Below, piece after piece: positions 7,675 through 16,832 of a stretch of 64,000 bases of DNA; position 1 is the stretch's first letter; each line of letters begins with the position of its first letter. The stretch is taken from the NCBI GenBank assembly GCA_044225675.1, contig JBGAIH010000011.1, positions 1 through 64,000 of the forward strand, read 5' to 3'. Position numbers and translations under genes: made by a program. The DNA comes from JACMQX01 sp044225675. GTDB lineage: Bacteria > Pseudomonadota > Gammaproteobacteria > Burkholderiales > Burkholderiaceae_C. Under the pieces are notes generated by a model. That model worked only from the letters and a program-made list of their open reading frames with translations, had not been told where the DNA came from and ran no database searches.

Positions 7675-8223
7675 ATGCCTCAGCCTTCCGCCCACGACGC
7701 CTTGCTGCAAACCCTGCAGGCCCGCTTCGACAAGCATCCGCAGCGCCACCCGTCCGTTGCGTGGGCCGACGTGGCGGCGCGCCTGAAGGCCCGGCCCCCG
7801 GCGCTCGAATCGCTGCAGGCCATGGAGTCCAGCGGCGGCGAGCCCGACGTGGTGGGGCAGAACCCGCAAAGCGGCAGCTACGTGTTCTGCGACTGTTCGG
7901 CCGAGAGCCCGGCCGGCCGTCGCAGCCTGTGCTACGACCGGGCCGCCCTGGACGCGCGCAAGGAGAACAAGCCGCGCGGCAGCGCGGTGGAAGCGGCGGC
8001 CGCGATGGGCGCGGCCCTGCTGACGGAAGAGCAGTACCGCCATCTGCAGACGCTGGGCGAGTTCGACCTCAAGACGTCGAGCTGGGTGGCGACGCCGCCC
8101 GAGATGCGGCGGCTGGGCGGCGCATTGTTCTGCGACCGACGCTTTGGCCGCGTGTTCACGTACCACAGCGGCGCGGAGTCCTACTACGCGGCACGGGGCT
8201 TGCGGGTCTGGCTGGAGGTCTGA
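7675..8223 (+). CDS. DUF4256 family protein
   Basis: A 182-residue soluble protein of the DUF4256 family, function unknown. Typical segments: TLQARFDKHPQRHPSVAWADV near the N-terminus, MESSGGEPDVVG at 50-61, YVFCDCSAESPAGRRSLCYD, and LGGALFCDRRFGRVFTYHSG close to the C-terminus. No signal peptide or membrane segment. TACATT about 30 bases upstream could serve as a -10. It appears to be transcribed alone. Confidence 0.8.
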   Translation: MPQPSAHDALLQTLQARFDKHPQRHPSVAWADVAARLKARPPALESLQAMESSGGEPDVVGQNPQSGSYVFCDCSAESPAGRRSLCYDRAALDARKENKPRGSAVEAAAAMGAALLTEEQYRHLQTLGEFDLKTSSWVATPPEMRRLGGALFCDRRFGRVFTYHSGAESYYAARGLRVWLEV

Positions 8224-8382
8224 GCCGCCTGCACGGAGATTTGAGCCGCGCCTGCGGCGTGGAGGCACCACCCCAGGCGACACCCTGGCGACGTCCGGAC
8301 GCCAGGCCGGTGCGGTACAGTGCGCGCTTTCGATGAGCGCAGACCGCCTGCGTCCCGACCTGTTGCACTTCTGTCACGCCCC

Positions 8383-9021
8383 ATGCTCCGCTACCACACC
8401 GTCCCCGTCACCGCCTTCCAGCAGAACTGCTCGCTCGTCTGGGACGACGCGACGATGCAGGCGGCGGTGATCGACCCGGGCGGCGATCTGGACCATCTGC
8501 TGGCCGAGGTGGCGCGGCTGGGCCTGAAGCTGGAGCAGATCTGGCTCACGCACGCCCACATCGACCATGCGGGCGGCACGGCCGAGCTGGCCTCGCGGCT
8601 GTCGCTGCCGATCATCGGCCCGCACCCGGGCGACCAGTTCTGGATCGACGGGCTGCCGCAGCAGGGCGCGATGTTCGGCTTTCCCCATGCCGAGGCGTTC
8701 ACGCCCACGCGCTGGCTGCACGACGGTGACACCGTGACGCTGGGCGGCCACACGCTGAACGTGCGGCATTGCCCGGGCCACACGCCGGGGCATGTGGTGT
8801 TCCACTCGCCCGAGATCAAGCGGGCCTTCGTGGGCGACGTGCTGTTTGCCGGCAGCATCGGCCGCACCGACTTCCCGCAGGGCGACCATGACACGCTGAT
8901 CGCGAGCATCACCCAGCGCCTGTGGCCCATGGGTGACGACACGGTGTTCATCCCCGGCCACGGGCCGGAGAGCAGCTTCGGCCGCGAGCGGCGCAGCAAT
9001 CCCTACGTGGCGGGCACCTGA
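8383..9021 (+). CDS. metallo-beta-lactamase-fold hydrolase (glyoxalase II-like, YcbL type)
   Basis: A 212-residue zinc hydrolase. The metal-binding motif THAHIDHAGG (about residues 57-66) is the family THxHxDH; further ligands are in RHCPGHTPGHVVFH, GDVLFAGSIGRTDFP and the final IPGHGPESSFGRER. This arrangement matches the glyoxalase II-like subfamily exemplified by E. coli YcbL, which hydrolyses glutathione-type thioesters; the true substrate here is unknown. The start at 8383 begins MLRYHTVPVTAFQQN, the usual N-terminus; an upstream in-frame start at 8320 reads as non-coding. Both glutathione synthesis genes are elsewhere in the window. Confidence 0.87.
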   Translation: MLRYHTVPVTAFQQNCSLVWDDATMQAAVIDPGGDLDHLLAEVARLGLKLEQIWLTHAHIDHAGGTAELASRLSLPIIGPHPGDQFWIDGLPQQGAMFGFPHAEAFTPTRWLHDGDTVTLGGHTLNVRHCPGHTPGHVVFHSPEIKRAFVGDVLFAGSIGRTDFPQGDHDTLIASITQRLWPMGDDTVFIPGHGPESSFGRERRSNPYVAGT

Positions 9022-9078
9022 TGCGCAGGCCTTCTGCAGGGCGGCCGCGCGCGTGGCAGCTGTCGCCTGCCTTACGCC

Positions 9079-9138
9079 TTTCCGGCGCCGTGGCGCCTGC
9101 CGGAAACCCTGTGGCGCCAACCGGCACCGATCTTGCAT
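9079..9138 (+). promoter_or_regulatory. hairpin and possible promoter ahead of the dpp operon
   Basis: TTTCCGGC (9079-9086) pairs with GCCGGAAA (9099-9106) around a GC-rich loop and is not followed by uridines. Just downstream, CCGGCACCGATCTTGCAT (9121-9138) matches the sigma-54 -24/-12 pattern with GG and GC ten bases apart, but it would start transcription at or very near the ATG at 9148. A sigma-70 -10 (CATGAT, 9136-9141) is an alternative and would also leave almost no leader. Confidence 0.3.
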
Positions 9139-9147
9139 GATGCCCGC

Positions 9148-10152
9148 ATGTTCCGCTTCATCCTGACGCGCGTCAGCCTCATCATCCCGACCTTCATCGG
9201 GATGACGCTGCTCGCGTTCTTTCTCATCCGCCTCGTGCCGGGCGACCCGATCGAGACGCTCGCCGGCGAGCGCGGCATCGACGCCGAGCGCCACGCCAAG
9301 CTGCTCAAGGAGTTCGGGCTCGACCAGCCCATCCTCACGCAGTACGGCATCTACATCGGCAAGGTGCTGCAGGGCGACCTGGGCAAGTCCATCATCACGC
9401 AGGAACCGGTGATCCGCGAGTTCCTCGCGCTGTTCCCGGCCACCATCGAGCTGGCGGTGTGCGCGATCCTGTTCGCGCTGCTGCTGGGCATTCCGGCCGG
9501 CATCATCGCGGCGGTGCGGCGCAACTCGGTGTTCGACCACGGCGTGATGACGGTGTCGCTCACCGGCTACTCGATGCCGATCTTCTGGTGGGGCCTGCTG
9601 CTGATCATGCTGTTCTCGGTGCAGTTCGGCCTGACGCCGGTGTCGGGCCGGCTGGCGGTGCAGTATTTCGTGGAGCCGGTCACGGGCTTTCTGCTGGTGG
9701 ACACGCTGCTGGCGGGCGACCGCGACGCGTTCTTCTCGGCGCTCAAGCACCTGATCCTGCCGGCCGTGGTGCTGGGCACCAATCCGCTGGCGGTGGTGGC
9801 GCGCATGACGCGCTCGGCCATGCTGGAGGTGCTGGGCGAGGACTACATCCGCACCGCGCGCGCCAAGGGGCTGTCGCCGTTCCGCGTGGTGGCGCTGCAT
9901 GCGCTGCGCAATGCGCTGATCCCGGTGGTGACCGTGATCGGGCTGCAGGTGGGGGTGCTGTTCACCGGCGCCATCCTGACGGAGACCATCTTCTCGTGGC
10001 CGGGCGTGGGCAAGTGGCTGATCGAGGCGATCAACCGCCGCGACTACCCGGTGCTGCAGGGCGGCATGCTGCTGCTCGGCGTCGTCGTGATGCTCGTCAA
10101 CCTGCTGGTGGACGTGACCTACGGCATCATCAACCCCCGCATCCGGCGCTGA
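9148..10152 (+). CDS. dppB: dipeptide/oligopeptide ABC transporter permease DppB
   Basis: 334 residues with six predicted membrane spans and a large periplasmic loop after the first, as in DppB/OppB permeases. N-terminal span FIGMTLLAFFLIRLVPGDP is typical. The cytoplasmic coupling loop LGEDYIRTARAKGLSPFRVV (about residues 230-250) is the EAA motif that contacts the ATPases. The C-terminus ends in VDVTYGIINPRIRR, the hallmark of this permease. It is first in the order B-C-D-F-A with gaps of 5, 15, overlap and 20 bases, so one transcript. The start at 9148 gives the standard N-terminus. Confidence 0.93.
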   Translation: MFRFILTRVSLIIPTFIGMTLLAFFLIRLVPGDPIETLAGERGIDAERHAKLLKEFGLDQPILTQYGIYIGKVLQGDLGKSIITQEPVIREFLALFPATIELAVCAILFALLLGIPAGIIAAVRRNSVFDHGVMTVSLTGYSMPIFWWGLLLIMLFSVQFGLTPVSGRLAVQYFVEPVTGFLLVDTLLAGDRDAFFSALKHLILPAVVLGTNPLAVVARMTRSAMLEVLGEDYIRTARAKGLSPFRVVALHALRNALIPVVTVIGLQVGVLFTGAILTETIFSWPGVGKWLIEAINRRDYPVLQGGMLLLGVVVMLVNLLVDVTYGIINPRIRR

Positions 10153-10157
10153 GGACC

Positions 10158-11093
10158 ATGAACACTCCCGTGCAGGCTGCCAGCCCCGCTTCCTCCGCCG
10201 CTCATGCTGCCCCCAAGGCGGCACCCTCGGTACCGCCCGGCCCGATGCGCGAGTTCTGGACTTCGTTCTCGGCCAACAAGGGCGCCGTGATGGGTCTGGC
10301 CATCGTGGTGATCCTGCTGCTGGTGGCGCTGTTCGCGCCGCTGATCGCGCCGCATCCGCCCGACCAGACCAACAGCGCGGCCTTCCTCAAGCCGCCCGCG
10401 TGGCAGGCCGGCGGCTCCGCCACCTGGCTGCTGGGCACCGATGCGATCGGCCGCGACATTCTTTCGCGGCTGATGTACGGCGCGCGCCTGTCGCTGTCGA
10501 TCGGCGTGGCGGTGGTGGTGATCGCGCTCGTCGTGGGCATCGCGCTCGGGCTGATCGCCGGCTTCGCGCGCGGCATCGTCGAGATCGCGATCATGCGCAT
10601 GATGGACATCATCCTCACGCTGCCCAGCCTGCTGCTGGCCATCGTGATCGTGGCCATTCTGGGGCCGGGCCTGGTCAATGCCATGCTGGCCGTGGCAGTG
10701 GTGGTGCTGCCGCACTACGTGCGCATCACCCGCGCCGCAGTGATCGGCGAGGTGTCCAAGGACTACGTGACGGCCGCCCGGATCAGCGGCGCCGGCACGT
10801 TGCGCCTGATGTTCAGCGAGGTGCTGCCCAATTGCGCGGCGCCGCTGATCGTGCAGGCGTCGCTGGGCGTGTCCACCGCCATCCTCGACGCCGCCGCGCT
10901 GGGCTTTCTGGGCCTGGGCGCTCAGCCGCCCTCGCCCGAGTGGGGCACCATGCTGGCCGACGCGCGGGAGTTCGTGCTGCGCGCCTGGTGGGTGGTGACG
11001 TTTCCGGGCCTGATGATCGTGGTGGCGGTGCTGGCTTTCAACCTGCTGGGCGACGGGCTGCGCGACGCGCTCGACCCCAAGCTCAAGCGATGA
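10158..11093 (+). CDS. dppC: dipeptide/oligopeptide ABC transporter permease DppC
   Basis: 311 residues; partner permease of DppB. A 30-residue Ala/Pro-rich cytoplasmic lead precedes EFWTSFSANKGAVMGLAIV and the first membrane span. The periplasmic motif LGTDAIGRDILSRLMYGAR is diagnostic of DppC/OppC. The EAA coupling loop is SKDYVTAARISGAGTLRLMF (about residues 200-220). It ends NLLGDGLRDALDPKLKR, the usual C-terminus. It starts five bases after dppB behind GAGG. Together the two permeases form the peptide channel in the inner membrane. Confidence 0.93.
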   Translation: MNTPVQAASPASSAAHAAPKAAPSVPPGPMREFWTSFSANKGAVMGLAIVVILLLVALFAPLIAPHPPDQTNSAAFLKPPAWQAGGSATWLLGTDAIGRDILSRLMYGARLSLSIGVAVVVIALVVGIALGLIAGFARGIVEIAIMRMMDIILTLPSLLLAIVIVAILGPGLVNAMLAVAVVVLPHYVRITRAAVIGEVSKDYVTAARISGAGTLRLMFSEVLPNCAAPLIVQASLGVSTAILDAAALGFLGLGAQPPSPEWGTMLADAREFVLRAWWVVTFPGLMIVVAVLAFNLLGDGLRDALDPKLKR

Positions 11094-11108
11094 GGAGGGC
11101 GATGCACC

Positions 11109-12128
11109 ATGCCGCTGCTTGACATCCACGATCTGCACGTCGAGTTCCCGACCCAGGGCGCGGTGCTGCGCGCCGTCGAAGGCGTGAGCCTGACGCTGGA
11201 GGAGGGCGAGGTGCTGGGCATCGTCGGCGAATCCGGCTCGGGCAAGAGCGTCACGATGATGGCGCTGATGGGCCTGATCCCCTGGCCCGGCCGCGTGCGC
11301 GCCGGGCGCATGCAGTTCGCCGGGCAGGACCTGCTGGGCCTGGGCGAGCGTGATCGCCGCCGCCTGGTGGGCAAGGACGTGGCCATGATCTTCCAGGAGC
11401 CGACGACCAGCCTGAACCCCTGCTTCACCATCGGCTTCCAGCTGATGGAGACGCTGCGCCTGCATCTGGGCCTGGACCGCAAGGCCGCGCGGCGGCGGGC
11501 GACGGAGCTGCTGGAGCAGGTGGGCATTCCGGCGGCCTCATCGCGGCTCGACGATTTCCCGCACCAGATGTCCGGCGGCATGAACCAGCGCGTGATGATC
11601 GCCATGGCGATCGCCTGCAATCCGCGCCTGCTGATCGCCGACGAGCCGACCACCGCGCTCGACGTGACGATCCAGGCGCAGATCCTCGACCTGCTGCGCG
11701 AGCTGCAGAAGGACCGGGGCATGGCCCTGGTGCTGATCACCCACAACATGGGCGTGGTCAGCGAGATGGCGCAGCGCGTGGCCGTGATGTACGCCGGCCA
11801 GGTGGCCGAGCAGCGCGAGGTGGACGCGCTGTTCGCCGCGCCGCAGCACCCCTACACCGCCGCGCTGCTGGCCGCGCTGCCCGAGCGCAGCCCGGCCGAC
11901 GGCCGGCTGGCGACGATCCCCGGCGTGGTGCCGGGCCTGCATGACCGGCCGGCCGGCTGCCTGTTCGCGCCGCGCTGTGCCGACGCGACGGCGCTGTGCC
12001 AGGCGCAGCGCCCGGGCCTGCGCGACTGGCAGGGCGGCCAGGTGCGCTGCCACTATCCGCTGGGCGAGGCCGAACGCGCCGCACGCCGCGCGCAGGACGG
12101 CCCGGTGGCCGTGGAGGCGCTCGCATGA
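11109..12128 (+). CDS. dppD: dipeptide ABC transporter ATP-binding protein DppD
   Basis: A 339-residue ATPase with one nucleotide-binding domain. Walker A is GESGSGKS (about residues 39-46), the Q-loop FQEPTTSLNP, the signature MSGGMNQRVMIAMAI, Walker B LLIADEPTTALDV, and the switch His in ITHNMGVV. The C-terminal oligopeptide/dipeptide extension (GCLFAPRCADATALC, followed by RCHYPLG) carries the four cysteines that bind an iron-sulfur cluster in this family. It pairs with DppF, whose start overlaps its stop (ATGA). Confidence 0.93.
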   Translation: MPLLDIHDLHVEFPTQGAVLRAVEGVSLTLEEGEVLGIVGESGSGKSVTMMALMGLIPWPGRVRAGRMQFAGQDLLGLGERDRRRLVGKDVAMIFQEPTTSLNPCFTIGFQLMETLRLHLGLDRKAARRRATELLEQVGIPAASSRLDDFPHQMSGGMNQRVMIAMAIACNPRLLIADEPTTALDVTIQAQILDLLRELQKDRGMALVLITHNMGVVSEMAQRVAVMYAGQVAEQREVDALFAAPQHPYTAALLAALPERSPADGRLATIPGVVPGLHDRPAGCLFAPRCADATALCQAQRPGLRDWQGGQVRCHYPLGEAERAARRAQDGPVAVEALA

Positions 12129-13150
12129 GCATCGTTGCCCAGGCCCGCGACCTGCGCCGCGTCTATTCCATCCGCCGCGGGCTGTTCGCGCCGCCGGCGC
12201 AGCTGCAGGCCGTCGGCGGCGTGTCGTTCACGCTGGAGGCCGGCCGCACGCTGGCCGTGGTGGGCGAGTCCGGCTGCGGCAAGTCCACGCTGGCGCGCAT
12301 GGTCGCGCTGATCGAGTCGCCCAGCGGCGGCAGCCTCGAGCTCGACGGCGTGGACGTCGCCGGCATGACGTCTGGCCAGCGCGCCGAGCTGCGCCGCACG
12401 GTGCAGCTGGTGTTCCAGAACCCGTACAGCTCGCTCAATCCGCGCAAGAAGATCGGCACGATCCTGGAGGATCCGCTGGCGATCAACATGCCGTTCGACA
12501 AGGCCGAGCGCAGCCGCCGCGCGCGCGAGATGCTCGCGCAGGTGGGCCTGCGGCCCGAGTACGCCAACCGCTACCCGCACATGTTCTCGGGCGGTCAGCG
12601 CCAGCGCATCGCCATCGCGCGGGCACTCATGCTCAGCCCCAAGCTGGTGGTGGCCGACGAGCCGGTGTCGGCGCTGGACGTGTCGATCCAGGCGCAGGTG
12701 CTCAATCTGCTGGCCGACCTGCAGGCGCAGCTCGGCCTGGCCTATCTGTTCATCTCGCACGACCTCGCGGTGGTGCGGCACATCGCGCACGAGGTGCTGG
12801 TGATGTACCTCGGCCATGCGGTGGAGCAGGGCCCCAAGCCGAAGATCTTCGCGCGGCCGCTGCATCCGTACACGCAGGCGCTGCTCGCGTCCACGCCGGG
12901 CGTCGGCGGCCGGCTGGCCACGCGCATCGTGCTCAAGGGCGAGCTGCCGTCGCCGCTCAACCCACCCCCGGGCTGTGTGTTCTCCACCCGCTGCCCCTAC
13001 GTGCAGGAGCGCTGCCGCCAGGAGCGGCCGGTGCAGCAGGCGGTGGACGAGCGGCTGGTCGCCTGCCATTTCGCGGGCGAGTTCTTCGAGCAGGGTTTTC
13101 CCGCGCCCGCATCTGCAGATAATGTTTCCCTCGCCCCAGCGGCTGCTTAA
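12125..13150 (+). CDS. dppF: dipeptide ABC transporter ATP-binding protein DppF
   Basis: A 341-residue second ATPase. Walker A GESGCGKS, Q-loop FQNPYSSLNPRKK, signature MFSGGQRQRIAIARAL, Walker B LVVADEPVSALDVSIQAQVL, switch ISHDLAVVRHI. The C-terminal extension GCVFSTRCPYVQERC is the peptide-transporter iron-sulfur/cysteine region. The N-terminus YSIRRGLFAPPAQLQAVGGV is typical of DppF/OppF rather than DppD. The start overlaps the dppD stop by four bases, so translation is coupled. DppD-DppF form the asymmetric ATPase dimer. Confidence 0.93.
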   Translation: MSIVAQARDLRRVYSIRRGLFAPPAQLQAVGGVSFTLEAGRTLAVVGESGCGKSTLARMVALIESPSGGSLELDGVDVAGMTSGQRAELRRTVQLVFQNPYSSLNPRKKIGTILEDPLAINMPFDKAERSRRAREMLAQVGLRPEYANRYPHMFSGGQRQRIAIARALMLSPKLVVADEPVSALDVSIQAQVLNLLADLQAQLGLAYLFISHDLAVVRHIAHEVLVMYLGHAVEQGPKPKIFARPLHPYTQALLASTPGVGGRLATRIVLKGELPSPLNPPPGCVFSTRCPYVQERCRQERPVQQAVDERLVACHFAGEFFEQGFPAPASADNVSLAPAAA

Positions 13151-13170
13151 ACCTTCCCAGGAGTAGTTCC

Positions 13171-14790
13171 ATGAAAGCCTTGAAATTCCCCCAGACCGGC
13201 CTGCGCGCGACGGCGCTGGCCGCACTTGCCGTGCCGCTGATGCTGGCCGCGGCCGGCGCGTCGGCCAAGACGCTGGTGTACTGCTCCGAAGGCAGCCCCG
13301 AGAACTTCTACCCCGGCATCAACACCACCGGCACCTCGTTCGACGCCAACAGCCAGATCTACAGCCGCATCGTCGAGTTCGAGCGCGGCACCACCAAGGT
13401 CGTGCCCGGCCTGGCCGAGCGCTGGACCATCTCGCCCGACGGCCTGGTCTACACCTTCTTCCTGCGCAAGGGCGTCAAGTGGCACAGCAACAAGAACTTC
13501 ACGCCGACGCGCGACTTCAACGCCGACGACATGATCTTCGCGATCAACCGCCAGTGGAAGGAAGACAGCCCGTACTTCAAGGTCACGAGCCCCAACCACA
13601 ACTACTTCAACGACATGGGCATGCCCAAGCTGCTCAAGTCGGTGGACAAGGTCGACCAGTACACCGTGCGCATCACGCTGAACAAGCCCGAGGCGCCGTT
13701 CCTGTCGAACCTGGCCATGGAATACGCCGGCATCCAGTCGCAGGAGTACGCGGTGGCGATGCTGCAGAAGGGCACGCCCGAGAAGATCGACCAGGAGCCC
13801 ATCGGCACCGGCCCGTTCTACCTGGTGCAGTACCAGAAGGACGCGATCATCCGCTACAAGGCCTTCCCGCAGTTCTGGGGCGGCAAGGCCAAGATCGACG
13901 ACCTCGTGTTCGCGATCACGCCTGACGCATCGGTGCGCTGGGCCAAGCTGCAAAAGGGCGAGTGCCACGTCATGCCCTACCCCAACCCGGCCGACCTCGA
14001 CGCGATGCGCAAGGACGCCAACATCAAGATCATGGAGCAGCCCGGCCTGAACGTCGGCTACCTCGCCTTCAATACCCAGAAGAAGCCGTTCGACGACGTG
14101 CGTGTGCGCAAGGCGCTGTCGATGGCGATCAACAAGAAGGCCATCATCGACGGCGTGTACCTGTCGACCGGTGTGGCCGCCAAGAACCCGATTCCGCCGT
14201 CGATGTGGTCGTACAACGACGCGATCAAGGACGATCCGTACGATCCCGAAGCCGCCAAGAAGCTGCTGGCCCAGGCCGGCTTCCCCAACGGCATGACCAC
14301 CGATCTGTGGGCCATGCCGGTGCAGCGGCCCTACAACCCCAACGCCAAGCGCATCGCCGAGCTGATGCAGGCCGACCTCGCCAAGATCGGCGTGAAGGCC
14401 GAGATCAAGAGCTTCGAGTGGGGCGAGTACCGCAAGCGCATGCAGGCCGGCGAACACCAGATGGGCATGCTGGGCTGGACCGGCGACAACGGCGACCCGG
14501 ACAACTTCCTGCACACGCTGCTGGGCTGCGACGCGGCCAAGACCAATGGCTCCAACGTGGCCAAGTTCTGCTACCAGCCGTATGAAGACCTCGTGGTCAA
14601 GGCCAAGGTCGCCAAGCCGGCCGAGCGCGACGCCCTCTACCGCAAGGCGCAGGTGATCTTCAAGGAGCAGGCGCCGTGGTTCACCATCGCGCACGCGGTG
14701 CAGCTCAAGCCGATGAGCAACAAGGTCATCGACTTCAAGCTCAGCCCGTTCGGCCGCCACACCTTCTACGGTGTGGACATCAAGGAGTAA
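13171..14790 (+). CDS. dppA: peptide ABC transporter substrate-binding protein (family 5)
   Basis: 539 residues, a periplasmic family 5 binding protein. A signal peptide at 1-33 ends in AAAGASAKT. The family entry motif LVYCSEGSPENFYPGINTTG and later ERWTISPDGLVYTFFLRKGV, EPIGTGPFYLVQYQKDAI and VRKALSMAINKKAIIDGVYL follow. It is closest in pattern to dipeptide-binding DppA; other short peptides or heme are possible ligands. AGGAG lies ten bases before the ATG. It is last in the operon rather than first, the reverse of the E. coli dppABCDF order. Confidence 0.9.
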   Translation: MKALKFPQTGLRATALAALAVPLMLAAAGASAKTLVYCSEGSPENFYPGINTTGTSFDANSQIYSRIVEFERGTTKVVPGLAERWTISPDGLVYTFFLRKGVKWHSNKNFTPTRDFNADDMIFAINRQWKEDSPYFKVTSPNHNYFNDMGMPKLLKSVDKVDQYTVRITLNKPEAPFLSNLAMEYAGIQSQEYAVAMLQKGTPEKIDQEPIGTGPFYLVQYQKDAIIRYKAFPQFWGGKAKIDDLVFAITPDASVRWAKLQKGECHVMPYPNPADLDAMRKDANIKIMEQPGLNVGYLAFNTQKKPFDDVRVRKALSMAINKKAIIDGVYLSTGVAAKNPIPPSMWSYNDAIKDDPYDPEAAKKLLAQAGFPNGMTTDLWAMPVQRPYNPNAKRIAELMQADLAKIGVKAEIKSFEWGEYRKRMQAGEHQMGMLGWTGDNGDPDNFLHTLLGCDAAKTNGSNVAKFCYQPYEDLVVKAKVAKPAERDALYRKAQVIFKEQAPWFTIAHAVQLKPMSNKVIDFKLSPFGRHTFYGVDIKE

Positions 14791-14863
14791 GACGGCGCCC
14801 GGGACGGCCGGCCTGCTGCCCGCCGTCTCGCGGGACTGAATCGCGGCACTGAACCTTCCCGCC

Positions 14864-15622
14864 ATGACGCTCGCCCTGGTCAGCGCGATGCATGAGGAGC
14901 TGGCCGCGGTGCTGGACCTCATGCCCGACGAGCAGCGCGTCACGGTGGCGGGGCGCGAGTTCTGGCGCGGGCACCTGCACGGGCAGGAGGTGGTTGCCGT
15001 GCTGTCGCGCATCGGCAAGGTGGCCGCGGCCACCACGGCCACGGTGCTGATCGAGCGCTTCGGCGCCTCGCGCATCGTGTTCACCGGCGTGGCCGGCGGC
15101 CTGGGCGAGGGTGTCAACGTGGGGGACGTCGTCGTGGCCGACGGCTTCGTCCAGCACGACATGGACGCGTCGCCGATCTTTCCCCGCTACGAGATACCGC
15201 TCTACGGCCTGAGCCGCCTGCCGGCGGATCCGGTGCTGACGCGCGCGCTCGAGGCGGCCGCGCGCGATGCGGTGGCCCGCCCGGCCGACACGCTCGGCGA
15301 GGCCGTGGTCCGCGAGTTCGGCCTTCAGGCGCCCCGCGTGCATGCCGGCCTGCTCGTCAGCGGCGACCGCTTCGTGGCGACCACCGCCGAAAGCCGCAGC
15401 CTGCGCGAGGCCCTGCCCGAGGCGCTGGCCTGCGAGATGGAGGGCGCGGCGGTGGCGCAGGTCTGCCACGACTACGGCATCCCATTCGCGGCGCTGCGCA
15501 CCATCTCCGACCGGGCCGACGATGCGGCGCACGTGGACTTTGCCCGCTTCATCCGCCGCGTCGCGGGGCCCTATGCGGGCGCCGTGATCCGCCGCTTTCT
15601 GGAGCAGCTGCCGGTAGCCTGA
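14864..15622 (+). CDS. mtnN: 5'-methylthioadenosine/S-adenosylhomocysteine nucleosidase
   Basis: A 252-residue nucleosidase that cleaves the glycosidic bond of methylthioadenosine and S-adenosylhomocysteine, feeding methionine salvage. Visible marks: start TLALVSAMHEELAAVLDLM (the acidic EE pair carries the catalytic base), RIGKVAAATTATVLIERF, VFTGVAGG, QHDMDASPI, and CEMEGAAVAQVC with RTISDRAD, which hold the ribose-binding Glu pair and the catalytic Asp. It is slightly longer than E. coli MtnN (232). No partner genes of the pathway lie next to it. Confidence 0.92.
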   Translation: MTLALVSAMHEELAAVLDLMPDEQRVTVAGREFWRGHLHGQEVVAVLSRIGKVAAATTATVLIERFGASRIVFTGVAGGLGEGVNVGDVVVADGFVQHDMDASPIFPRYEIPLYGLSRLPADPVLTRALEAAARDAVARPADTLGEAVVREFGLQAPRVHAGLLVSGDRFVATTAESRSLREALPEALACEMEGAAVAQVCHDYGIPFAALRTISDRADDAAHVDFARFIRRVAGPYAGAVIRRFLEQLPVA

Positions 15623-15737
15623 CGGTGTGGAAGTGGAGCAGGTGGCTGGCCAGTCCGGCGTGTCCGGCCTGTCGGGCGGGCTGCCGGCGCGCGAGGTCTG
15701 AAGGCGGAGGCTGGGACTGCGGCAGGGCGCTGGGCTT

Positions 15738-15756
15738 TCGGGGCCGGCGCCGCCCC
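15738..15756. terminator. hairpin between convergent mtnN and corA
   Basis: CGGGGC (15738-15743) pairs with GCCCCG (15751-15756) over a seven-base loop. It lies just downstream of both converging genes but has no clear uridine run, so termination by it is uncertain. Confidence 0.3.
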
Positions 15757-15763
15757 GGCCCGA

Positions 15764-16753
15764 CTACTTGAGCCAGCCGCGTTTGCGGAAGTACAGCATC
15801 GGCACCAGGGCGCTTGCGGCCATCACCGCGATCACGTAGGGGTAGCCCGCCGCGCCGAGCAGCTCCAGCTCGGGGAACCTCATGTTCATGCCGTAGATGC
15901 TGGCGATCAGCGTGGGCGGCAGCAGCGCGACGCTGGCGACCGAGAAGATCTTGATGATCTTGTTCTGGTTGATGTTGATGAAGCCGACGGTGGCGTCCAT
16001 CAGGAAGTTGATCTTGTCGAACAGGAAGGCCGTGTGGTTGTCCAGCGACTCGATGTCGCGCAGGATCTGGCGCGCCTCCTCGAACTGCTCGGCATTGAGC
16101 ATGCGGCTGCGCATCATGAAGCTGACGGCGCGGCGCGTGTCCATGACGTTGCGGCGGATGCGGCCGTTCAGGTCTTCCTGGCGGGCGATGGCGGCCAGCA
16201 CCTCGCCGGCCAGCTCGTCGGTGACGTCGCCCGAAAGCACCTTGGCACTGACCTTCTCCAGCTCGTCGTAGATGCCTTCGAGCGTGTCGGCGGAGTACTC
16301 GGCGTCGGCGTCGAACAGCTTGAGCAGCACTTCCTTGGCGTCGGCGATCAGCCCCGGCGCGCGCCGCGCGCGCAGGCGCAGCAGGCGGAACACCGGCACG
16401 TCCTCGTCGTGGATCGAGAACAGCACGCCGCGGCTCTTGAGCTCGTCGTTCATGAGGTTGAGGATGAAGGCCACGCGCACGGCGCGAGGCTCCTCGTCGT
16501 CGGCGATCAGGAAGTCGCTGCGGATGTGCAGGTCGCCGTTGTCCTCTTCATAGAAGCGGGCGGATTCCTCGATGTCCTCGTCCATCGCGTCGTCGGGGAT
16601 GGACAGGCCGTAGTACTGCTTGATCCAGCGCTTTTCCTCCAGCGTGGGCGACTCCAGGTCGACCCAGATCGGCTGGAACTTCGACAGCTCTTCCAGCGAT
16701 TCGATCTCCTCCTGGAACAGGCGGCCGTTGGCGAGCGTGAAGATGTTGAGCAT
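15764..16753 (-). CDS. corA: CorA family magnesium/cobalt transporter
   Basis: 329 residues. A long acidic cytoplasmic domain rich in helices (VDLESPTLEEKRWIKQYYG, then the coiled region about 150-265) is followed by two membrane spans at the C-terminus. The signature YGMN lies between them in LLPPTLIASIYGMNMRFPEL, forming the pore entrance of the pentameric channel. The short C-terminal tail FRKRGWLK is basic as expected. The start at 16753 gives MLNIFTLANGRLF, a normal N-terminus; the longer in-frame start at 16795 runs into the intergenic region. Confidence 0.92.
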   Translation of the reverse strand: MLNIFTLANGRLFQEEIESLEELSKFQPIWVDLESPTLEEKRWIKQYYGLSIPDDAMDEDIEESARFYEEDNGDLHIRSDFLIADDEEPRAVRVAFILNLMNDELKSRGVLFSIHDEDVPVFRLLRLRARRAPGLIADAKEVLLKLFDADAEYSADTLEGIYDELEKVSAKVLSGDVTDELAGEVLAAIARQEDLNGRIRRNVMDTRRAVSFMMRSRMLNAEQFEEARQILRDIESLDNHTAFLFDKINFLMDATVGFININQNKIIKIFSVASVALLPPTLIASIYGMNMRFPELELLGAAGYPYVIAVMAASALVPMLYFRKRGWLK

Positions 16754-16832
16754 GGGTGGGGCGCGGAGGGCGGGTGGATTATGGCACCGCAGCATGGCCC
16801 GCGCATGCCCGGGCCCGGCGGGACCCTGCGCC

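Noticed and set aside
9148..14790. Nickel or heme importer
   Set aside because: Binding-protein and permease patterns fit the peptide (Dpp/Opp) type; specific nickel or heme signatures are not seen, although ligand range cannot be settled by sequence alone.
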